DNA of 64,000 bases, from positions 62,001 to 126,000 of the forward strand of contig NZ_OCTN01000002.1 of NCBI RefSeq assembly GCF_900231835.1, given 5' to 3'. The notes under the pieces are model-generated. The model did no database searches, had not been told where the DNA came from, and was given only the letters and a program-made list of their open reading frames with translations. Below, in pieces: positions 56,294 to 62,710 of the stretch; positions within the stretch are counted from its first letter, which is position 1; every line of letters begins with the position of its first letter. Origin of the DNA: Pontivivens marinum (GTDB lineage Bacteria; Pseudomonadota; Alphaproteobacteria; Rhodobacterales; Rhodobacteraceae). The position numbers and the translations under genes were made by a program.

Positions 56294-56594
56294 AGCAGGA
56301 TGCACTCTTGATGCGCTTACGAATGACCAAGTTGGTGAACGCATTCGTTGGCATCGCGGGATCGAGGGGCTGACTCAATCCGAGTATGCGAGTGAAATTG
56401 GAGCTAAGCGCGCAGTTTTATCGTTATGGGAGAACGGTGCGAGCCGATTGTCACTTGATGGAGCTGTTGCAATAAAAAAGCGCTGGGGGCTTTCGTTGGA
56501 TTTCCTTTATTTCTCAGAAGACCATTCGCTGCCCCTGTCTCTTCATCGCTTGTGGCGCTCGAACGTTGCTAAAGGGAGTGCAATCCATGAGTGA
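56286..56594 (+). CDS. XRE-family helix-turn-helix protein inserted between two permease genes
   Basis: A 102-residue DNA-binding protein with one HTH_XRE domain (about 17-71: ERIRWHRGIEGLTQSEYASE, then AVLSLWENGASRLSLDGAVAIKKRWGLS) and a short C-terminal helix. Its base composition is visibly more AT-rich than the neighbours, with codons such as TTA, TCA, AAA and ATA. It overlaps dppB upstream and dppC downstream, each by the same 8-nt ATGAGTGA, which places it inside one transcription unit. No recognisable effector domain is present. A role as a local regulator of the transporter is possible; see findings. Confidence 0.85.
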   Translation: MSEAGCTLDALTNDQVGERIRWHRGIEGLTQSEYASEIGAKRAVLSLWENGASRLSLDGAVAIKKRWGLSLDFLYFSEDHSLPLSLHRLWRSNVAKGSAIHE

Positions 56595-57519
56595 TCAGGA
56601 TCGTATTGTCGCTGAAGCCGCTGTTGAGGTGGTTGCAGAGCGCCCCCGCACCTTGCTGCGCGATGTGTGGAGCCAGTTTACCGCCCATCGTGGGGCTATG
56701 GCCGGATTGGCGGTATTCCTGTTCATCGTGCTGGCGGTCAGCTTTGGCCCGTTTTTGCACACGATTGATCCGACCTATAGCGACTTTCGCGCGCGCAATC
56801 AGGGGATGAGCCTGGCGCATCCGATGGGCACCGATAACCTTGGCCGCGATATGTTTGCGCAGGTCATGCAGGGCGGGCGTGTTTCGCTGCTGGTGGGCGT
56901 CACGGCAATGGGCATCTCGATGTTCTTTGGCACCTTGGTCGGCGTAATTGCGGGTTATTTCCGCAGGTTGGATGGACCACTGATGCGGTTAACCGATCTG
57001 TTTCTTGCGCTGCCTATCTTGCCACTTTTACTTGTTATCATCATGCTGTTCCGCGATACGCTGCGAAAGGCGTTCGGGCCGGAGGCAGGGATCTTCCTGC
57101 TGATTGTGTTCATTATCGGGATCACGTCGTGGATGCAGACAGCGCGAATTGTACGCGGGGATGTTTTGGCCCTGAAGGAACGGGAATTCGTTCTGGCCGC
57201 GCGCTCCATCGGTACGCCGTCCTATCGGATCATTCTGCGCCACGTTCTGCCCAATGTGTTGAGCCCGATCATGGTGTCTGCAACGCTGGGCATCGCGACC
57301 GCGATCATTACGGAAAGTGCGTTGAGCTTCCTCGGCCTTGGGTTCCCAAGCGACTTTCCGACATGGGGGCGGCTGCTCTTCGACGGTGCAAACTTTATGA
57401 CCATCACACCCAGCCGCGTTATTTGGCCCGGTTTGGTGCTGTCCTTGACGGTGCTGTCGGTGAACTATGTCGGCGACGGCCTGCGCGACGCGCTGGACCC
57501 GCATATTCGGGGGCGCTGA
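56587..57519 (+). CDS. Peptide-type ABC transporter permease 2 (DppC)
   Basis: A 310-residue second permease subunit. It has an N-terminal cytoplasmic helix, one transmembrane segment (about 38-58), and a core of about five more. The EAA loop is KEREFVLAARSIGTPSYRIILRH in the family layout, and the C-terminal block ITESALSFLGLGFPSDFPTWG is typical of DppC/OppC. The ATG at 56587 has GGGAG 8 nt upstream; the frame open from 56566 lies in the XRE gene. The stop TGA overlaps a CTG that may start the next protein. Confidence 0.94.
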   Translation: MSDQDRIVAEAAVEVVAERPRTLLRDVWSQFTAHRGAMAGLAVFLFIVLAVSFGPFLHTIDPTYSDFRARNQGMSLAHPMGTDNLGRDMFAQVMQGGRVSLLVGVTAMGISMFFGTLVGVIAGYFRRLDGPLMRLTDLFLALPILPLLLVIIMLFRDTLRKAFGPEAGIFLLIVFIIGITSWMQTARIVRGDVLALKEREFVLAARSIGTPSYRIILRHVLPNVLSPIMVSATLGIATAIITESALSFLGLGFPSDFPTWGRLLFDGANFMTITPSRVIWPGLVLSLTVLSVNYVGDGLRDALDPHIRGR

Positions 57520-57887
57520 TCCTAAGCCTGCTGGCCCACAATGCCGTGGCCCAGCAGGTTGGCATTTCGGTTGTGAATGCAGAGATACATGCCGGGTCCG
57601 AAGGGGCTTGGCATTTTTATGGCATCGTCTACAATGTCGGGGATGTTCCCGTGACGCTGTACGGCATGGATGGTCCCGCTGGTGAGGATGGTTTCATCCA
57701 TGCGACCACAGGGTCCGAGATTGCCGAGATTTATGAGATTGCGATCGAACCGGGCAACGCGCTGGACCTAGAGGCGGGCGGGTTGTTCATGCGGTTCGAG
57801 GAGTTGGAAAGCACCCCCGAGGGGATGCTTTCAATCGCGTTATATTTCGATGATTTTGAAATGCCGGTCGAGGTGACCGTGCAATAG
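57516..57887 (+). CDS. PCuAC-like secreted protein, start codon uncertain (possible CTG)
   Basis: A 123-residue protein of the copper chaperone PCuAC (DUF461) fold: ISVVNAEIHAG, GIVYNVGDVPVTLYGMDGPAG, FIHATTGSE, GNALDLEAGGLFMRFEEL and FDDFEMPVEVTV. The copper motif H-x-n-M-x-n-H-x-M is degraded, with only one histidine and a methionine left. The first residues LILSLLAHNAVAQQ read as a signal peptide, but no ATG, GTG or TTG lies in front of them within about 150 nt. A CTG at 57516 overlaps the dppC stop (CTGA) and would fit. The GTG at 57546 would remove the signal. Confidence 0.65.
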   Translation: MILSLLAHNAVAQQVGISVVNAEIHAGSEGAWHFYGIVYNVGDVPVTLYGMDGPAGEDGFIHATTGSEIAEIYEIAIEPGNALDLEAGGLFMRFEELESTPEGMLSIALYFDDFEMPVEVTVQ

Positions 57888-60005
57888 TCAGGCTGCCTCG
57901 GCGAAGAAGGGCAGCCCACGCTTGTTCAATACCAGCAATGTAATCACCGCCAGTGCCGCCGCGATGTTCAGCGCCAAACCGGCTGGCCACAGGCAGGCGA
58001 GGCCTGCAAGGCCCGCCAATGTCCGCATGCCAAAGCCCATGCGCTGTTCCATGCAGCCCTGCAACGCACCGGCCAGCGCATATGTACCGACCGTTCCGAA
58101 TGCGAACACCGTGACTGCATCAATCCAGTCACCTGACAGGAACGGGGTATAGGCGAACAGGACGGGCACGATGTACAGGCCCTTGGCCAATTTCCAACTG
58201 GCCACACCGGTCGCCATAGGGGGCGATTTGGCAATGGTTGCAGCGGTAAAGGCGGCCAGCGCGACGGGTGGTGTCACGTTACTGTCCTGACTGAGCCAGA
58301 AGATGATCATGTGCGCCGATAGCAGTGCGGCCAGCGCGGCCTCTGCCGGAATGACCAGATCGCGCAGCGGGGCGGCGACCTCTAGCGGCAGGGCGGCGAC
58401 AATCTCGCGCGCTTCACCGATTGGCATCGGGCTGCTGAGCAGCGGCATGATTTCCGGTGCGGAGAGCATGAACAGGGCTTGCGCGCCCACTGGCAGTTCT
58501 CCGTTCGCGATCATATCGACGATCACTCGGTCCGAGATCATACCCGCCAAGGCAGGAGCCGACAGCGTGGCCAGCACGATATAGGCCGCCGTAACTGGCA
58601 GGCCCATGCCCAAAACCAGACTGGCCACGGCGACCAGCGCGATGGCCAGCAACAGGTTGCCCTGCGACCAATCCGCGATCATCAGAGAGAAGGTATTGCC
58701 CACGCCCGCCGTCGTAATGACGTTCACGACTAGGCCAACAGCGCACAGCAATACGGCGGTCATGACCATGGAGCGTGCGCCCATGACCAGAGCCTCGAAC
58801 ACGGCCTTTGGCCCCATCGGGTTTTTGGTCAGCCAGCTGGAAACGATCACCGCACCGATGCCGATCACTGCGGAATAGGTGGGGGTAAATCCGGATACCA
58901 ACAGGAAGATCAGCGTGCCGATTGGGATGATGAAGCTGGCGCCGCCATTCTTGACCGCTGACCACAGGGTTGTGCCATCGGATGGCATGGGGGGCAGGTC
59001 GTGGCGCTTTGCCTCGATCCGTACAAAGAATGCGACCGTCAGGAAATAGAGAAGCGCAGGCAGTGCGGCGACGGCCACGATCGTCTCGTAAGAAATCTGG
59101 GTAAAGCTGGCCATAACGAAGGCACCGGCCCCCATGATCGGCGGCATCAATTGACCACCGGTGGAGGAGGCAGCCTCAACCCCCGCTGCGAATTTCGCGG
59201 GAAAGCCTGCACGCTTCATCAACGGGATCGTAATCACGCCGGTCGAGGCGGTGTTTGCAATGGCCGAGCCACTGATGGTGCCTGTCAGGCCGCTGGCGAT
59301 CACCGCGACAAGGCCAGGCCCGCCGACCATCTTACCCGCTACCGCACGCGCAAGGTCGATCACGAACTCACCCGCGCCGGAGCGGATCAGGAAGGAGCCG
59401 AAGATGATGAACAGGAATACATAGGTCGATGAAATTCGCGCAATCGTGCCGAACATCGCATCATCGCCATAGATCGAGCGGAACAGGACTGTTTCCCAGC
59501 TCAACCCGCGGAACGAAAAGACGCCGCCGACCATATTGCCCCATAGGCCCACATAGGTCAGCGCCAGCACAATCAGCACCGGAATGACGAGACCGGAAAC
59601 GCGGCGCGTTAGCTCCGTCGCTGCAACGATGGTCGCGATGGCTGCGATCCAGTCCATCGGGGCGAGGTTCACGCCGCGATCATAAATTGCATCCTCGGCC
59701 AGTGCCATCCAAGTGGCGCCGCCTACGGCAATCAGGCCCAGTGCGATGTCAAAACCCATCGCGACGCAGCTTTTTTTTAGGCTGACACGTGGCAGCACGG
59801 GGTACAGCAGCGCGGCAAGAAAGGCGAAGCCCGCGAAGTGGAAAACATTCCGCTCATATTCCGACAGCACCGGAAAAATAGCGAGGTAAAGGTGCCCCAC
59901 AGACAGGATCAGGCAAACCGCAATCACCAGCATATTCAGCGGGCCGGTTAAGTCGCGCGTCGGGCTTTCGGTTTCGATTTCGCCACTAGCATTGGTGGTG
60001 GTCAT
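57888..60005 (-). CDS. TRAP transporter fused permease (4TM + 12TM)
   Basis: A 705-residue membrane protein that joins the small (DctQ-like) and large (DctM-like) TRAP subunits in one chain, the form used with TAXI binding proteins. About sixteen or more hydrophobic segments are visible. The first half (about 20-130) corresponds to the small subunit; the rest has the large subunit core with GPGLVAVIASGLTGTISGSA and the MGLPVTAAYIV block. It uses an ion gradient to import organic acids or other solutes delivered by the binding protein. The ATG at 60005 has AGGA 7 nt upstream. It is the last gene of the TAXI operon. Confidence 0.92.
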   Translation of the reverse strand: MTTTNASGEIETESPTRDLTGPLNMLVIAVCLILSVGHLYLAIFPVLSEYERNVFHFAGFAFLAALLYPVLPRVSLKKSCVAMGFDIALGLIAVGGATWMALAEDAIYDRGVNLAPMDWIAAIATIVAATELTRRVSGLVIPVLIVLALTYVGLWGNMVGGVFSFRGLSWETVLFRSIYGDDAMFGTIARISSTYVFLFIIFGSFLIRSGAGEFVIDLARAVAGKMVGGPGLVAVIASGLTGTISGSAIANTASTGVITIPLMKRAGFPAKFAAGVEAASSTGGQLMPPIMGAGAFVMASFTQISYETIVAVAALPALLYFLTVAFFVRIEAKRHDLPPMPSDGTTLWSAVKNGGASFIIPIGTLIFLLVSGFTPTYSAVIGIGAVIVSSWLTKNPMGPKAVFEALVMGARSMVMTAVLLCAVGLVVNVITTAGVGNTFSLMIADWSQGNLLLAIALVAVASLVLGMGLPVTAAYIVLATLSAPALAGMISDRVIVDMIANGELPVGAQALFMLSAPEIMPLLSSPMPIGEAREIVAALPLEVAAPLRDLVIPAEAALAALLSAHMIIFWLSQDSNVTPPVALAAFTAATIAKSPPMATGVASWKLAKGLYIVPVLFAYTPFLSGDWIDAVTVFAFGTVGTYALAGALQGCMEQRMGFGMRTLAGLAGLACLWPAGLALNIAAALAVITLLVLNKRGLPFFAEAA

Positions 60006-60040
60006 GGGCTGTCCTGTCATGCGCATAAGGGGGTGCGATT

Positions 60041-60140
60041 GCCCCGACACGGTGGTCGGGGCAGCTCGCCCAGTTGCGAAAGGTCCCGGCGCGTGGGCCG
60101 GGACGATCAGTGCGATATGCAGTTCCGGCGTGGTGCCGGA
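60041..60140 (-). other. Three consecutive hairpins between the TAXI and TRAP genes
   Basis: Stems at 60041-60048/60055-60062 (8 bp), 60083-60090/60097-60104 (8 bp) and 60124-60129/60135-60140 (6 bp), with loops of 5-6 nt. All lie between the TAXI stop and the permease start and none has a U tract. They probably stabilise the binding-protein mRNA or reduce read-through to the permease. Confidence 0.65.
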
Positions 60141-60146
60141 GGGCGC

Positions 60147-61160
60147 TTATTCAGCGCGCAGGCGGTCGGGGATGGTTACGCCGACTTCCTCGTAATACCG
60201 GATCGCACCGGCATGCAGGGGCAGGGGCAGACCGGCGATGGCCTTCTCGATTGCCATTGCCTGTGTCGCAGGGTGGATCGCCTGTAGGAATGCGAGGTTG
60301 TCATAGATCGCTTTGGTGATCAGGTAGACGTTTTCCTCGGGCAGGGAGGCCTGCGTGGCCAGGAAGTTAGGCTGTGCGATGGTCGTCACAGTTTCGTCCT
60401 GACCGGGATAGGTGCCTGCCTCGATCACGAACTCGGTCCACAGGGAGCGGTCGCCATCAGCCTGCGCCTGCTGCTCGGGTGTGAAGTTCAGCAGGGTTAC
60501 GCTGTCACCAGCCGATGCGAACAACTGGCTGATCGCGCCAACCGGAACGCCCGCAGGTGTTGCAATGCCGGAAACCTGACCGTTTTGCAGCGCCTCGGCC
60601 GATGGGCCGTAGCCGCCCTCAACCAGATCGAAATCCTCGTAGGCATCAACGCCGAAGCCCGACAGGATCGCCGCGTTCGAACCGATGGTGCCGGAGTTAC
60701 GGCGGCCCAGTGCCATTGCATCGCCGGTACGGTCCGCGAAATCCTGAATGGTGCCGGTGGTGACCAGTGCGCTGTCCAGAACGAAGTGCTCAACATTCTG
60801 CCACAGCATGGATACGGAGCGCAGCTCGGTCTGTGGGCCGACTTCTTCAAGAGGACCGGTGCCGGAGGCGGCGTAATAGCCGTAGAGGCCCTGCATAATG
60901 GCGAATTGTGCTTCGTCCTCGCGCAGCAGGCGCACGTTCTCACCCGAACCAGCGGAGGAGATTGCGGACATGCCGATGCCATCGCTAGGTTGCAGCTTAA
61001 CCTTAACCAGCGTGGCCAGCGCAACGCCAACGGGGTAGTAGGTGCCGCCGGTGGATGCTGTGGCGAGGATGTAATCCGCTTCCTCGGCCTGTGCAGAACC
61101 GAATGCGAAGGTTGCAGCGGTGGTCGCTGCGAGGAACAGTTTCATGCTTTGACGCATCAT
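60147..61160 (-). CDS. TAXI-family TRAP transporter solute-binding protein
   Basis: A 337-residue periplasmic binding protein with a signal peptide (about residues 6-25, ending AQAEE). The N-terminal block ILATASTGGTYYPVGVALATLVK is the TAXI hallmark (TGGTYYP). Later blocks are GSNAAILSGFGV and NVYLITKAIYDNLAF. TAXI ligands are poorly known (glutamate, glutamine and other acids have been reported). ATGATG at the start leaves one codon of doubt. A consensus sigma-54 promoter lies about 55 bp upstream, in keeping with control by the adjacent DctD-type activator. Confidence 0.94.
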   Translation of the reverse strand: MMRQSMKLFLAATTAATFAFGSAQAEEADYILATASTGGTYYPVGVALATLVKVKLQPSDGIGMSAISSAGSGENVRLLREDEAQFAIMQGLYGYYAASGTGPLEEVGPQTELRSVSMLWQNVEHFVLDSALVTTGTIQDFADRTGDAMALGRRNSGTIGSNAAILSGFGVDAYEDFDLVEGGYGPSAEALQNGQVSGIATPAGVPVGAISQLFASAGDSVTLLNFTPEQQAQADGDRSLWTEFVIEAGTYPGQDETVTTIAQPNFLATQASLPEENVYLITKAIYDNLAFLQAIHPATQAMAIEKAIAGLPLPLHAGAIRYYEEVGVTIPDRLRAE

Positions 61161-61215
61161 GTGTCGTCTCCCTGTGATTTAGTGGGGTCATCTTGCGGAC
61201 CCGCACTGATTACAT

Positions 61216-61231
61216 TGCAAGGAACGTGCCA
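61216..61231 (-). promoter_or_regulatory. Sigma-54 (-24/-12) promoter of the TAXI-TRAP operon
   Basis: On the minus strand TGGCACG (61231-61225), four bases and TTGCA (61220-61216) match the RpoN consensus TGGCACG-N4-TTGCW exactly. It is about 55 bp before the TAXI start. Confidence 0.92.
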
Positions 61232-61272
61232 GCTTTCAAAGTGTTGAATTTACATATTTGTATACTGCGCCC

Positions 61273-61288
61273 CTGCGGATTCCCGCAG
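61273..61288 (-). promoter_or_regulatory. Upstream activator site 1 for the DctD-like regulator
   Basis: CTGCGGATTCCCGCAG is a palindrome with 6-bp arms, 16 bp long, centred about 60 bp upstream of the -12 element. It matches site 2 at 14 of 16 positions. Confidence 0.75.
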
Positions 61289-61304
61289 GCAGTGCCGGAT
61301 TTGC

Positions 61305-61320
61305 CTGCGGATTGACGCAG
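61305..61320 (-). promoter_or_regulatory. Upstream activator site 2 for the DctD-like regulator
   Basis: CTGCGGATTGACGCAG, with CTGCG/CGCAG arms, lies exactly 32 bp from site 1 (three helical turns, same face) and abuts the dctD stop codon. Two sites on the same face are typical for sigma-54 activators. Confidence 0.75.
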
Positions 61321-62676
61321 TCAGACGGCGCGAAAATCTGCGCTTTCCAGCCCGAGGCGCACCAGCTTTTCATTCAGGGTGCGGCGGCCAATGCCCAGAT
61401 CGCGGGCGGCATCATCCATGCGGCCATGGTGCCGTTCCAGCGCGGCGGTGATCAGGCTACGCTCATACACCGCCATCGCGTCGCGCAGGGTTTCGGCGGG
61501 CGTGTCGGGTTGTTGCAGCGCTGCGCCGATCGAGCCGCGGCCACGGCGGGCGGAGAGGATGCGTCGTTCGGCTATCTGGCGCAATTCGCGCACATTGCCG
61601 GGCCAGTCGTGGCGGGCAAGGGTGGCAATCTCAGCCGGATCAAGGTCGGGCGGTTCGATCCCGTAACTCTCACCCATTTGGGTCAGGAAATGCGTGGCGA
61701 GCAGGGGGATATCCTCACGCCGATCCCGCAGGGCGGGCAGGTTTAGCTGCACGGTGTTCAGGCGGTATAGTAGATCCTCGCGGAAGGAACCGGCGGTGAT
61801 GGCGGTTGCCAGATCCTCGTTCGTGGCGGAAACGATACGCACATCAACGGGTTGGGCGCGTGTGGCACCGACGGGCACAACCTCACGCGCCTCAAGTACA
61901 CGCAGCAATTTTGCCTGATGCTCGATAGGGCACGCGCCGATTTCGTCCAGGAACAAGGTGCCGCCATGGGCTGCACGAAAATACCCTTCGGCGGCGCGGG
62001 TCGCGCCGGTAAAGGCGTTGGCGGTGTGGCCGAACATGGATGCTTCGAACAACTCACCCGGTACGGCGGCGCAATTTACCGCGATGAATGGCGCATCGGC
62101 ACGGTCGCTGAGGTCGTGCAACGCGCGGGCGACAACCTCCTTACCAGTACCGGTTTCGCCCAGCACCAGAACAGCGGCGCGGGTGTCGGCAACGTCCAGA
62201 ATATCCTCACGCAAGGCCGCAATCGCGGGGCTGCGCCCGATCAGCGTGCTGTCCAGCCCTGACAATCGGCCAAGGCGGTCGCGCAGGCGGCGGTTCTCGC
62301 GCTTCAGCCCGTCCTGCTCAATCGCGTGGTCCATAGCGGCCAGCAGGCGCGGGGCCTGAAAGGGTTTCTCGATGACGGTATAGGCACCATCCTGCATCGC
62401 GGCGACTGCCAGTGGCACATCTGCATGGGCCGATAGCAGGATCACCGGCGGTGGCGCAGGGTAGGCGGTGATTTCACGCAGCAGGGTCAGGCCGTCCATC
62501 ACCGGCATGCGGATATCGGTTAGCACAGCGTCAAAGACCTGTGTTTTCAACGTGGCCAGCGCCTGTTTCCCGTCCGAGGCTTCCTCAGGCAAATGACCTG
62601 CACGGCGCAACAGGTGCATCAGCGCGCCGCGCATATCGGCGTCGTCATCCACAACAAGGATACGTTTCTGGGTCAT
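61321..62676 (-). CDS. dctD: Sigma-54-dependent response regulator (DctD-like)
   Basis: A 451-residue NtrC-family activator. The receiver domain (about 1-120) has the acidic pocket D10/D11, phospho-acceptor D54 (VLTDIRMP) and K104. The AAA+ domain (about 145-380) has Walker A GETGTGKE (173-180), Walker B GGTLFLDEIG and the sigma-54 contact loop, which reads NAFTGA (220-225) in place of GAFTGA. The C-terminal Fis-type HTH (about 405-447) contains RDLGIGRRTLNEKLVRLG. I chose ATG at 62676 (GGAG about 9 nt upstream); starts at 62718-62721 overlapping the kinase gene are possible. It sits between dctB and its presumed target operon. Confidence 0.93.
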   Translation of the reverse strand: MTQKRILVVDDDADMRGALMHLLRRAGHLPEEASDGKQALATLKTQVFDAVLTDIRMPVMDGLTLLREITAYPAPPPVILLSAHADVPLAVAAMQDGAYTVIEKPFQAPRLLAAMDHAIEQDGLKRENRRLRDRLGRLSGLDSTLIGRSPAIAALREDILDVADTRAAVLVLGETGTGKEVVARALHDLSDRADAPFIAVNCAAVPGELFEASMFGHTANAFTGATRAAEGYFRAAHGGTLFLDEIGACPIEHQAKLLRVLEAREVVPVGATRAQPVDVRIVSATNEDLATAITAGSFREDLLYRLNTVQLNLPALRDRREDIPLLATHFLTQMGESYGIEPPDLDPAEIATLARHDWPGNVRELRQIAERRILSARRGRGSIGAALQQPDTPAETLRDAMAVYERSLITAALERHHGRMDDAARDLGIGRRTLNEKLVRLGLESADFRAV

Positions 62677-62710
62677 CTGGGGGCTCTCCGGCTGCGCGAT
62701 ATCTGATGTT

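Noticed and set aside
57129-57515. Long N-terminal extension of the PCuAC-like frame inside dppC
   Set aside because: It lies entirely in another frame of dppC and has no domain. Translation probably begins near the dppC stop, although the exact start codon remains open.
61261-61320. The palindromes after dctD as a transcription terminator
   Set aside because: There is no U tract, and the two copies are spaced by exactly 32 bp in front of a sigma-54 promoter, which fits activator sites better.
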